NCBI GenBank assembly: GCA_036495195.1 | Contig: DASXNH010000203.1 | Coordinates: 1-31,980 of the forward strand | Direction of reading: 5' to 3' | Source: Palsa-872 sp036495195 | GTDB taxonomy: Bacteria > Chloroflexota > Dormibacteria > Dormibacterales > Dormibacteraceae | Length of the DNA: 31,980 nt | Shown here: positions 16,193 to 23,841 of the stretch, piece by piece | Layout: every line of letters starts with the position of its first letter | How positions within the stretch are numbered: the first letter of the stretch is position 1 | Notes under the pieces: model-generated | Database searches by the model: none | What the model was told of the DNA's origin: nothing | Seen by the model: only the letters and a program-made list of their open reading frames with translations | Position numbers and translations under genes: made by a program

Positions 16193-16551
16193 AAGTCGGG
16201 CGGTGCGTCCATGACGCGACGCACTTCGATGGGCACCTTGACGAAGTCGACGATGCGCGATGCGATCTCCAGCGCACGATTCTCGCCTTCGACATCGACG
16301 ATCCAGTAGCCGACGAGGGACTCCTTCGATTCGGCGAACGGTCCGTCCGTCGCGACTGAGATCCCGTTCTCGAATCGGACAGTCTTCGCCTGGCTCCCGT
16401 CGGCCAGCCCCTCGGCGCTGACGAGCTCCCCAGACTTGCGGAGGTCCTCGTCCAGGTTTTTCATGAACTGGATCATCTCCAGCATCCAATCCCTGCCCAT
16501 TGCGGCCACGCCGGCCTCAGCAGAGCCGAACGTCATGATCATGTACTTCAT
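16189..16551 (-). CDS. DGPF (YCII-related) protein partner of the sigma factor
   Basis: A 120-residue YCII-fold protein with the name-giving motif in SVATDGPFAESKE and the standard opening MKYMIMTFG. These small proteins are nearly always coded beside ECF42 sigma factors; their biochemical role is not established. GGGAG stands 7 bases before the ATG, a clear ribosome site. The TGA overlaps the sigma start by 4 bases (16189-16192), so the sigma factor is made by coupled translation. The pair forms a two-gene unit, 82 bases downstream of the LtrA gene. Confidence 0.93.
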   Translation of the reverse strand: MKYMIMTFGSAEAGVAAMGRDWMLEMIQFMKNLDEDLRKSGELVSAEGLADGSQAKTVRFENGISVATDGPFAESKESLVGYWIVDVEGENRALEIASRIVDFVKVPIEVRRVMDAPPDF

Positions 16552-16633
16552 CTGATCGCTCCCTTGAATTGCGCTCCCGTAAAGGCGCGCTCACTGAATG
16601 GTCGGAGCCGGCTACCCGTTCTCGACGTCCCGG

Positions 16634-17836
16634 TCAGCGATTCTTTGCGGCAGCGGGCGAGGCGCGTTTGCCGGCCGCGTGCACCGATCGCTCGTGCCTT
16701 TGTGAGAGGTACGGATCGGATATAGCCACCGCGAGCACTATCGCGGCCGCCACTGCGCCAACCGCCAGGTCGGGCAGCCCGGCCGCGACAGGAATCAACG
16801 CAAGGAGCACGACGATCGCGACCAGCCGCGACCACGGCATCACGTTCCACACCGTCACCTTGAACAACGCGTGACCGGCAAGGAACAGAGCCGACCCGCC
16901 GGCCAGCATCAGCGCCGTCGCGACGCCCGCCGACGCATCGGGGTGAGACACGATCGCGTGGTCGCCGGCAGCGATGGCAACGATCCCTCCGATCATGATC
17001 GGGTGGATTGAGTGGTAGGCGGAGCGGCCCAGGCTGCCAGGGTCCGGATGCCTCGCCAACACGCTCTCCGCCACCTCGGCACTCCTGTCGAAGTACACCC
17101 ACCAAACCCCAACCGTCCCGGCGAACGCGACGACGATCGCGGCGAGCTCACGCAGCCCGATGCTCGGTCCGCTCGCGAGGCCCACGCCGATGACCACGAT
17201 CGACTCGCCGAGGGCGATCAGCACGAACGACTGACAGCGCTGGGCCATGTGCTGGCCATCGATCCTCCAGTCTCGCGTGGTCGAGCGACCCAGGCCGGGG
17301 ACGTAAAACCCGCAGGCGCTTCCGGCCATGTCGACGCCAACCGCGAGCAACCACAGCAGCTCCCGCACGACGCCGTGCACCAGCCCTCCTGCGATGGCCA
17401 GCGAACCACTGACCACGCACCACACCAGGATTCTCTGGAAATTCAACTGCAGCTTCTCGCCGCGCAGCACGATTACCGCGAACAGGCTCCGGCCGATCTG
17501 CATCGCGGCGTAGGCGCCGCCCACGACCAGGCCTCGAGCGCCGAAAGCATCGGGAATGCCGGCGGAGAGGAAGAGGCTGGCGAGCATCAGCGCAAGCAGA
17601 AGCAACCGGACTGAGATGTGGCCTGGATCGAGCCAGTTGGTCAGCCACATCGTGTACGACCAGCCCAGCCAGACCATCGCCAGCAGCAGCACCGTCTGCA
17701 GCGTTCCTTCGATGCTCTGGTGATCGAGCAGGAAGCGCGACGAGAGCTGTGTGATGGCGAATGCATAGACGAGGTCGAAGAAGACCTCGATGTTGGTCTC
17801 GCCCCGAGTGCCGGAGTGCTTGCGGAGGATGGGCAC
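16634..17836 (-). CDS. LtrA-family membrane protein
   Basis: A 400-residue protein with about eleven hydrophobic segments. It carries the LtrA family hallmarks: the opening VEVFFDLVYAFAITQL-type segment (here NIEVFFDLVYAFAITQLSS), the central HMAQRCQSFVLIALGESI, and a Tyr-His pair (AYHSIHPIMIGG) in the second half. The family is named for a Listeria low-temperature requirement gene; its molecular function is unknown. The start is GTG at 17836, the first in the frame after the upstream gene, without an obvious ribosome site. The C-terminus is a basic tail rich in Ala and Lys. Confidence 0.87.
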   Translation of the reverse strand: MPILRKHSGTRGETNIEVFFDLVYAFAITQLSSRFLLDHQSIEGTLQTVLLLAMVWLGWSYTMWLTNWLDPGHISVRLLLLALMLASLFLSAGIPDAFGARGLVVGGAYAAMQIGRSLFAVIVLRGEKLQLNFQRILVWCVVSGSLAIAGGLVHGVVRELLWLLAVGVDMAGSACGFYVPGLGRSTTRDWRIDGQHMAQRCQSFVLIALGESIVVIGVGLASGPSIGLRELAAIVVAFAGTVGVWWVYFDRSAEVAESVLARHPDPGSLGRSAYHSIHPIMIGGIVAIAAGDHAIVSHPDASAGVATALMLAGGSALFLAGHALFKVTVWNVMPWSRLVAIVVLLALIPVAAGLPDLAVGAVAAAIVLAVAISDPYLSQRHERSVHAAGKRASPAAAKNR

Positions 17837-17862
17837 GACGAGAAAAAACTCTAAGGGGTGAT

Positions 17863-17880
17863 CACGCTTTTACGAGCGTG
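17863..17880 (-). terminator. Weak hairpin at the end of the Y-family polymerase gene
   Basis: A 6-bp stem (CACGCT/AGCGTG) with a 6-base loop overlaps the stop codon. On the minus strand a run of six T begins about 14 bases further on (17848-17843), which is too far for a textbook intrinsic terminator. It could be a degenerate terminator or chance. Confidence 0.25.
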
Positions 17881-19138
17881 GCTTCTCGTCAGGATGCCCG
17901 GTATTGCCAAAGGCGATCCGGTCTCGAACCACCGGGGCGCGGCCCAGGAGGCGCGCCCGCTGGACGGCGTCCTCGCCAAACCGGTCACGGATTGCATCCA
18001 TCGCCTTCTCCAGCCGCGCATCCCGTGGCCTGGAAGGGGCGTCGAAGAGATCCATCTGGCCTGGACCGGCATCGCTGAGCCCCGCCAGCCCGACGCCAAG
18101 CGTGCCCACGGGGCGACGGGTGTCGCGCGCTGCCAGCAGCTTCAACGCGGCTTTGTAGATCTCGTCGCCTGTAGAGATGGGTGAAGCCAACGTCGATTGC
18201 CTGGAGAGGCGGTCCACGTCCGGTCGGTACACCACGCCGATCGAAACGACGCTGCCGCGCCGCTCAGCGGCACGCAGCCGGCGCCCGATCATGTCTGAAA
18301 GGCGTATCAGCAGCTCTTCCAGCTCTGCCTGCGAGGCGGTGGCTCGCGCCAGCACATGGGAGTGGCTGTAGCTCTTACGCGCAACGCTCTCAAAGGTGCT
18401 CACCTCGAATCCCCGCAGGCGCTGACGCCAGCCATTGGAGACGTCGGATCGCATTCCGGCCAGCCCCACCTGGGCCTGCGTCGCCACGAGGAACTCGATT
18501 GGGGTCCGGATGCCCGCCTTGCGCAGGCGCGTCGCCGTGGCCTCGGCGATCCCGGAAAGGTCGGTCAGCTCGAGCCTCTCGAAAACCGAAACGAGATTGG
18601 TGTGGTCGATTCGCTGCAGCCCATCGCGCTTGTCGAGGTTCGATGCCTGTTTGGCCATCCAGATCGAGGTCGAAATCCCGACGGAGCAGGTGACGCATTC
18701 CCCGATCTCCTCGCGGATCGCGCGTTTGATCGCGCGGCCGACGCCCTCGGGACCGAGTTTGACCAGGTCGGGAGTCCCCGCCAGATTCATTGACGCTTCG
18801 TCGATCGACATCCGCAGGACGTCCGGGCTGTGTCTCAGCAGGATCTCGATCAGGGTGTCTGAAGCTGCTCGGTACAGCGGCGGATTGGGCTCCCTGACGA
18901 CGATCCGCGGAAAGATGGCTTTGGCCTCATAGACCCTCATGCCCGTCTTGATGCCAAGGTCGCGCGCTTCGCGCGAAGACGAGACGATGGTGGCGGCGTC
19001 GGTCGCGTAGGCGGCGATCGCAAGCGGCCGGTCCCTGAGCTTTGGATCGTGCTGCTGCTCGATCGATGCGAAGGCGCAGTTGAGGTCGATCACCAGGGTC
19101 GCCGGGTCCGCCGTGTTGAGCCCGAGATCTACCGCCAC
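17870..19138 (-). CDS. Y-family DNA polymerase (DinB/UmuC-like)
   Basis: A translesion polymerase of 422 residues from the GTG at 19138. The first metal motif is VIDLNCAFASIEQ, UmuC-like with Asn instead of the second Asp, and with Phe in the steric-gate position. The second is MSIDEASMNL. ARDLGIKTGMRVYEAKAIFP is the finger region. The last 60 residues contain QMDLFD, a good match to the beta-clamp-binding motif. The frame is open to an ATG at 19207, but that codon lies inside an inverted repeat only 10 bases from the divergent ATPase start, and residues before the first motif are not conserved, so the shorter form is preferred. It probably acts at damaged DNA. Confidence 0.88.
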   Translation of the reverse strand: MAVDLGLNTADPATLVIDLNCAFASIEQQHDPKLRDRPLAIAAYATDAATIVSSSREARDLGIKTGMRVYEAKAIFPRIVVREPNPPLYRAASDTLIEILLRHSPDVLRMSIDEASMNLAGTPDLVKLGPEGVGRAIKRAIREEIGECVTCSVGISTSIWMAKQASNLDKRDGLQRIDHTNLVSVFERLELTDLSGIAEATATRLRKAGIRTPIEFLVATQAQVGLAGMRSDVSNGWRQRLRGFEVSTFESVARKSYSHSHVLARATASQAELEELLIRLSDMIGRRLRAAERRGSVVSIGVVYRPDVDRLSRQSTLASPISTGDEIYKAALKLLAARDTRRPVGTLGVGLAGLSDAGPGQMDLFDAPSRPRDARLEKAMDAIRDRFGEDAVQRARLLGRAPVVRDRIAFGNTGHPDEKPRS

Positions 19139-19180
19139 AACGAGCAAATGTTCGCACACGCCGAACGCTCTGTCGAATTC

Positions 19181-19216
19181 CGAATGATAAGTCGTGAGCT
19201 TTATCATTCGTTATCA
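19181..19216. promoter_or_regulatory. Inverted repeat (left copy) in front of the AAA ATPase gene
   Basis: CGAATGATAA (19181-19190), a 10-base spacer, then the perfect reverse complement TTATCATTCG (19201-19210), followed directly by another TTATCA at 19211. It is AT-rich within GC-rich surroundings, sits in the divergent region between the polymerase and the ATPase, and has its core repeated at the other end of the ATPase gene. It looks like an operator for a dimeric DNA-binding protein, or the boundary of a mobile unit. Confidence 0.65.
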
Positions 19217-19217
19217 A

Positions 19218-20408
19218 ATGGCAACCGTCTGGGCGCCCACCCCGTACCGGCCTGGAAACGGCATCGATCCCCCTTACCTCGGCGATCGCGAGGAGCAGAT
19301 CGAGGTGGTCCGCGGTTTCGTGAAGAACCCCAGGCATCCGCGCAACGTCCTGATCACCGGGCTGCGGGGAGTGGGGAAGACGGTCTTGCTCAACCGCATG
19401 CAGGGCGAGGCGGAGTCGTCCGGCAGGATCGTCATCGATCGCGAATTCTCTGAGAGCGACACGGAGCCACACGCGTTCGCGAGCGCGGTGCTCACCGACG
19501 TGAACCGCGCGCTGCGGAAGCTAAGCCTTTCGACGCGCCTCCGGGACAAGGCTGGGCAGATGCTGCAGGCGGCGATCGACCTCGTGGGTGCGCTGACTGT
19601 CAGCTATGGCGAGTTCAAGGTGAGCGTCGACACGAAGCGCCGCCGCGGTGAGGCGCCACGACGATTCGACGACGATCTGCGCGAAGCGCTGACCCACATC
19701 TGCGAGCTGTGCATGAAGAGCGAGTACAGGGGCCTGGTCTTGCGCTACGACGAGTTCCACGTCGTCAGAGAGAAGACCGGCGACCTCACGTTGAGCGCGC
19801 TGCTCAGCGCCACTTCGGCGGTGCAGCAGCGCAGCCTGCCGATGATGCTCATGCTGTGTGGCCTGCCGCCGGTGGTCGACAATCTGTCTCGGTCGAAGAG
19901 CTATTCGGAGCGGATGTTTGCGACCCAGGAGCTCGGCAACCTGCGGCCCCCCGAGGACCGAGCTGCCCTTGTCGACCCAGCGGTGAGGTTGGGCCGCCGC
20001 TTCGCGGACGATGTGGTCGACGCGGTGATGGCCGACAGCGGCGGCTATCCCTTCTTCATCCAGGTCTATGGCGACGCGCTGTGGACCGGATCAACCGGGG
20101 AGACGATCACCATGCTCGACCTGCGCCGGCTGCGGCCGCGAATCCTGGCCACCCTCGACGCGGGCTTCTTCCGGGCACGGTACGTCAGGGCTTCGCCGAA
20201 CGAACGCATGCTGATGCGCGACATCGCAAAGTTCGGAGAGAGCGCGACGATCGAGCAGATGCACCAGGCCTCGGGCAAGCGGAACAACGAGCTGCAACCA
20301 ACGGTCAGCGCGCTGATCCAGAAGGGCCTGGTCTACAGGCCCGAACGGGCACGGATTGCCTTTACCGCTCCCATGTTCGGCGCCTTCCTGCTCCGGACTC
20401 CAAATTGA
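19218..20408 (+). CDS. Stand-alone AAA ATPase (AAA_16/Orc1-like) with C-terminal winged helix
   Basis: A 396-residue P-loop ATPase. Walker A is GLRGVGKT at 48-55 and Walker B is LVLRYDEFH with Asp178-Glu179. A small-domain segment DSGGYPFFIQVYGDALW follows, and the last 80 residues read as a winged-helix domain (NERMLMRDIAKFGESATIEQM, then NNELQPTVSALIQKGLVYRP). This build recalls archaeal-type and actinobacterial ATPases that bind DNA or regulate; the actual role is unknown. The ATG at 19218 gives the conserved start; a GTG at 19194 is possible. Matching inverted repeats lie just upstream and across the stop codon, so the protein may bind them itself (inference). Confidence 0.82.
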   Translation: MATVWAPTPYRPGNGIDPPYLGDREEQIEVVRGFVKNPRHPRNVLITGLRGVGKTVLLNRMQGEAESSGRIVIDREFSESDTEPHAFASAVLTDVNRALRKLSLSTRLRDKAGQMLQAAIDLVGALTVSYGEFKVSVDTKRRRGEAPRRFDDDLREALTHICELCMKSEYRGLVLRYDEFHVVREKTGDLTLSALLSATSAVQQRSLPMMLMLCGLPPVVDNLSRSKSYSERMFATQELGNLRPPEDRAALVDPAVRLGRRFADDVVDAVMADSGGYPFFIQVYGDALWTGSTGETITMLDLRRLRPRILATLDAGFFRARYVRASPNERMLMRDIAKFGESATIEQMHQASGKRNNELQPTVSALIQKGLVYRPERARIAFTAPMFGAFLLRTPN

Positions 20409-20428
20409 TAAGACCGCAAGGTTATCAA
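20405..20428. promoter_or_regulatory. Inverted repeat (right copy) across the AAA ATPase stop codon
   Basis: TTGATAA (20405-20411), a 10-base spacer, then TTATCAA (20422-20428). The core TGATAA-10-TTATCA is identical, in sequence and spacing, to the copy before the gene. The stop codon lies in the left arm. Two further ATCATTC copies follow at 20434 and 20443. In RNA the arms and an inner ACC/GGT with a GCAA loop could fold into a hairpin, but no T-run follows, so a terminator is not the obvious reading. Confidence 0.6.
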
Positions 20429-20513
20429 GCTCCATCATTCCGATCATTCAGCTGAGGGATGCCGCCGCCCGAACCTGGTGATTTCCTGAGGTCATCCACC
20501 AGCAAGCGCAGGT

Positions 20514-21545
20514 CTAAACCAGCTCCGCCCTCACCTTCGCGGCCGCCCTTGCCAGGGCGGCGAGCTTGGCGAAGGCTTTGTCGCGCGGCAGGTATTTCAT
20601 CCCGCAGTCGGGGGCCAGGATGAGGCGGTCGGCATCGACGAACTTCAACGCGTTGCGGATCCGCCAGACCAACGTCTCCACGTCCTCCACCGGACTTTCA
20701 TCCGCGAGATCGATGACACCGACGATCAGTCGCTTGTTCGCGAGGCTCTTCAGCACCGAAAGATCGACCTTCTGCTGCGCCGACTCCATCGAGATCATGC
20801 GGACGTTGACGTCCGCGAGCTCCTCGAGAAATGGATAGCCGTTCGGACGCGAGTGCACGATGTGCGCGTAGCCAAAGCAGGTGTGCAGCGCTGTCTCGCC
20901 GGTGATCCCCTCGAGCGCCCGATTGATCGCCTTGATCGCGAATCGCTGCGCTTTCTCGGACCGGGCCTGAAGGTAGGGTTCGTCAAGCTGCACGACGTCC
21001 GCGCCTGCCGCAAAGAGGTCGCGCACCTCTTCGTTGACGGCCTCGGCAAGGCCCATCGCGAGCGCCTCGTCATCGTGGTAATAGTCGTCCTGCGCCTGCT
21101 GCGACATCGTGAAAGGGCCAGGCAGCGTGGCCTTGATCGTGCGGTCGGTGTTGGCGCGCAGGAACTTGACATCCCTCACCTCGACCGCGCGTGTTCGACG
21201 GATCGGGCCGACCACCCTGGGCACCGGATTGGGGTGACCGGTCCGGTCAAGCGCCGTGCCGGGGTGGTCGAGGTCCATGCCGTCGAGAGCGGTCGCGAAG
21301 CGGTTGGAGTAGCTCTCGCGCCTGATCTCGCCGTCCGTCAGGATGTCGATCCCGGCTCGCTCCATATCCCGAATCGCAACGATCGTCGCGTCGTCCTGCG
21401 CCTGCTCCAGGTGCTCGGCTTCCGGTCTCCAGATCTCCAACGCTCGGGTGCGGGGTGGAAGGCGGCTCCCAAGCACAGCCCGGTCGACGAGCCAGTCCGG
21501 CTGAGGGTAGCTGCCAACCACCGTGGTGGGGAGGAGGTGCGCCAC
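20514..21545 (-). CDS. MetE C-terminal-like (cobalamin-independent methionine synthase-type) protein
   Basis: A 343-residue TIM-barrel protein of the UROD/MetE superfamily, matching only the catalytic C-terminal half of MetE. Seen: TTVVGSYPQP at the start, DGEIRRESYSNRF, DVVQLDEPYLQ, LHTCFGYAH and ILAPDCGMKYLP near the end. The His and two Cys in the last two segments fit the zinc ligands, so the thiol-activating site appears intact. Short proteins of this type transfer methyl groups to thiols, with substrates that are often unknown. The start is the GTG at 21545, directly before the conserved opening; the frame extends to 21605 without conservation. There is no ribosome site. Confidence 0.86.
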   Translation of the reverse strand: MAHLLPTTVVGSYPQPDWLVDRAVLGSRLPPRTRALEIWRPEAEHLEQAQDDATIVAIRDMERAGIDILTDGEIRRESYSNRFATALDGMDLDHPGTALDRTGHPNPVPRVVGPIRRTRAVEVRDVKFLRANTDRTIKATLPGPFTMSQQAQDDYYHDDEALAMGLAEAVNEEVRDLFAAGADVVQLDEPYLQARSEKAQRFAIKAINRALEGITGETALHTCFGYAHIVHSRPNGYPFLEELADVNVRMISMESAQQKVDLSVLKSLANKRLIVGVIDLADESPVEDVETLVWRIRNALKFVDADRLILAPDCGMKYLPRDKAFAKLAALARAAAKVRAELV

Positions 21546-21617
21546 TCTGAAAGCGTATCCGCGCCTCGTGGCCGGCGCTCCCCGCATGCGCCCGCGGAGC
21601 ATCATGATGCTGGCCCT

Positions 21618-23000
21618 ATGACATCCCAGCCTGGCATCGACAAGACCGGCTCATCGGCCGGCCGCCTCAAGGGCGACACGTGCGATCAAGACTGGATCTG
21701 GGACCGTGACGTGGAAACCGCGTCGCCGGCTGACCAGGTCGCGGCCGCCTCGAGCGCGTGGGACGTTCAGCTGCAGCACCTGGCGGAGGGGTCGCGTTTT
21801 TACGCGAGGAAATTCAAAGATGCCGGGATCGGCTCGACCAGGAAGGTCCGGCTGGCGGACATTACAGAACTGCCCTTCACGACCAAGGACGAGCTGAAGC
21901 AATCCGTAGACGAGCAGCCCCCGTTCGGCACGAACGCCGGCGTCGACGAGGCGCGCATCAAGCGGGTCTATCAGACCAGCGGCACGACCGGCACGCCGAC
22001 CGTGATTCCGCTCACCCGTCGCGACATGGATACCTGGACGACGATCGGGGCTCGAACCTACTACGCGACCGGGATCCACAACCACCACAGCGTCCTGACC
22101 ACATTCGGCGCCGGTCCATTCGTCGCGGGCCATACGCACTTTGTGCTTACTCGCATCGATGCGCGGGCGGTGCCCGTGGCCCCGGGCGACACTGGCAGGG
22201 TCCTTATCGGACTCAAGTCGGGACTTGCCGACACGTTGCTGTCGACGCCGTCATTTGCGCAGTACCTCGCCAACAAGCTCGAGGGCAGCCGTCCGGATCC
22301 GGCCTCGCTGCGACTCACGCACGTGGTCACGGGTGGCGAGCCTGGAGGGGGAATCCCGGCCATCCGGGACCACATCGAACGCGTCCTCGGGGCGACGGTC
22401 ACCGAGGTGATGGGAATCGGCGATGTGGCGCCCTCGCTCTTCGGGGAGTGTCCTCAACAAAACGGGATGCACTTTTGCGGTACCGGGCACGTGTGGCCGG
22501 AGCTCATCGACCCGAAGACGAAGGAGCCGATGGTGATCGAGACCGGCGCGGTGGGCGAGCTCGTGTACACCCACCTCACGCGCGATGCGATGCCCGTGGT
22601 GCGGTTTCTCAGCGGCGATATCGTGAGGATCGAAGGCACGTCATGCGAGTGCGGCCGCACGAGCTTTCGCATGCGCTGTCTCGCGCGGCGCGACGACATG
22701 TTCATCGTGCGCGGAGTGAACGTATACCCGTCCGCAATCCTGGCTGTCGTCGGTGATTTCAGGCCGCGGGTCACCGGACGCGCGCGGGTCGTGAGACGCG
22801 ACACCGACGTGAGCGTGCAGCCGCCCGTGCCGGTCGAGGTGGAGGTTCCCGATGCAAGTCGGCCTGACCCTCAGCTGGCAGCGGCGCTCGAGGAAGCGAT
22901 CCATACGCGGCTGACGTTTCGATGCCAGGTGGAGCTCGTTCCGGAGGGTGCCTTTGGCGCGAGCGCCTACAAAACCAACCTCACGGTGACCCGGCAGTGA
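21618..23000 (+). CDS. Phenylacetate-CoA ligase-family (PaaK-like) adenylate-forming enzyme
   Basis: A 460-residue ANL-superfamily ligase. The AMP-binding loop is TSGTTGTPT at 120-128. Further on come GELVYTHLTRDAMPVVRF, a CECGRTSF segment, and RGVNVYPSAI starting the C-terminal domain, all typical of PaaK and related aryl/acyl-CoA ligases. It would activate a carboxylic acid with ATP and CoA; the acid is unknown. The ATG at 21618 is used; the frame is open to 20853 but that is antisense to the MetE-like gene. Its TGA overlaps the GTG of the citrate-synthase-like gene, so the two are coupled. Confidence 0.88.
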   Translation: MTSQPGIDKTGSSAGRLKGDTCDQDWIWDRDVETASPADQVAAASSAWDVQLQHLAEGSRFYARKFKDAGIGSTRKVRLADITELPFTTKDELKQSVDEQPPFGTNAGVDEARIKRVYQTSGTTGTPTVIPLTRRDMDTWTTIGARTYYATGIHNHHSVLTTFGAGPFVAGHTHFVLTRIDARAVPVAPGDTGRVLIGLKSGLADTLLSTPSFAQYLANKLEGSRPDPASLRLTHVVTGGEPGGGIPAIRDHIERVLGATVTEVMGIGDVAPSLFGECPQQNGMHFCGTGHVWPELIDPKTKEPMVIETGAVGELVYTHLTRDAMPVVRFLSGDIVRIEGTSCECGRTSFRMRCLARRDDMFIVRGVNVYPSAILAVVGDFRPRVTGRARVVRRDTDVSVQPPVPVEVEVPDASRPDPQLAAALEEAIHTRLTFRCQVELVPEGAFGASAYKTNLTVTRQ

Positions 23001-23764
23001 CGACGGCGAAGAAGCGCCTGAGATCAAGCATGGGCAGCAGCACCACTGACAGCATCACCGTGCGAGGCCACGACCTGGTTGCGGATCTCATCGGCAAGGT
23101 CTCCCTCGGCGACATGGCATTCCTCGAGCTCAAGGGGCGGCTCCCGAACCGTCAGGAGTCGATCGTCTTCAACGCCCTCGCGGTGACGCTGGTGGAGCAC
23201 GGCATGACGCCGAGCGCGATCGCGGCCCGGCTCACGTACTTCGGCGCTCCTGAATCGCTACAGGGAGCGGTCGCGGCCGGCTTGCTGGGAATCGGAGATC
23301 GATTCGGCGGCTCGGTCGAAGAGGCGGCCCGCACGCTTCAAGAGGCACTGGGCGCGGCGGGCACATCCGACATGAGCGAGCTGGCGCGGCAGATCGTCGC
23401 GGCACGTAAACAGGAGAAGCGGCCGATCGCGGGCCTGGGTCATCCGATCCACAAACCCATCGATCCGAGGACGCCGAGGCTCTTCGCCGTGGCCGCCGAC
23501 AACGGCTTGTCAGGTCGCTTCGTCGAGCTCATGCAGGCGATCTCGGCGGAGGCGAGCCGGAGCTATGGACGCGAGCTGCCTGTGAACGCAACAGGCGCCA
23601 TCGGTGCGATTGCAAGCGAGCTGGACATCCCATGGCGCGTGACGCGGGGCCTGGCGGTGATGGCGCGTGCGGTCGGGCTGGTCGGCCACATCCAGGAGGA
23701 GCTGGAGGATCCGCTAGCGGGGGAAATCTGGAACCGCATCGACGAGGAGTCCTCCAGCCCGTAG
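22997..23764 (+). CDS. Citrate-synthase-like protein (citryl-CoA lyase type), key Asp absent
   Basis: A 255-residue protein corresponding to the small, C-terminal-like citrate synthase/citryl-CoA lyase group. His149 lies in the conserved GLGHPIHKPIDPRTP. Where citrate synthase has the catalytic Asp (usually NVD or NID) this protein reads NATGAIGA, with Thr199. It may therefore act on another acyl-CoA, or be a lyase or regulatory relative. The GTG start at 22997 overlaps the ligase stop; an ATG at 23030 is an alternative. Coupling with a CoA ligase suggests that the ligase makes its CoA ester (inference). Confidence 0.8.
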   Translation: MTTAKKRLRSSMGSSTTDSITVRGHDLVADLIGKVSLGDMAFLELKGRLPNRQESIVFNALAVTLVEHGMTPSAIAARLTYFGAPESLQGAVAAGLLGIGDRFGGSVEEAARTLQEALGAAGTSDMSELARQIVAARKQEKRPIAGLGHPIHKPIDPRTPRLFAVAADNGLSGRFVELMQAISAEASRSYGRELPVNATGAIGAIASELDIPWRVTRGLAVMARAVGLVGHIQEELEDPLAGEIWNRIDEESSSP

Positions 23765-23823
23765 AGGGGTTCCAGCCGGGAAAGGCAGGGACTAACATTG
23801 TTTCCGCTCCGTTCGATCGGGTT

Positions 23824-23841
23824 AAAGGAGACGACCAGCTG
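23824..23841 (+). promoter_or_regulatory. Ribosome-binding site with rare CTG start for the dioxygenase
   Basis: AAAGGAG (23824-23830) lies 8 bases before CTG at 23839. No ATG, GTG or TTG occurs in this frame between the end of the citrate-synthase-like gene and the conserved first beta strand, so CTG is the most economical start. Confidence 0.6.

Noticed and set aside
16193..16489. N-terminal extension of the sigma factor frame
   Set aside because: This segment is the DGPF gene read in another frame, and it is Arg-rich and non-homologous.
17863..17880. Hairpin as a definite terminator of the polymerase gene
   Set aside because: The T-run is about 14 bases away from the stem, so it was kept only as a weak candidate.
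20853..21617. Long N-terminal extension of the CoA ligase frame
   Set aside because: It is antisense to the MetE-like gene, and the ligase homology begins after the ATG at 21618.
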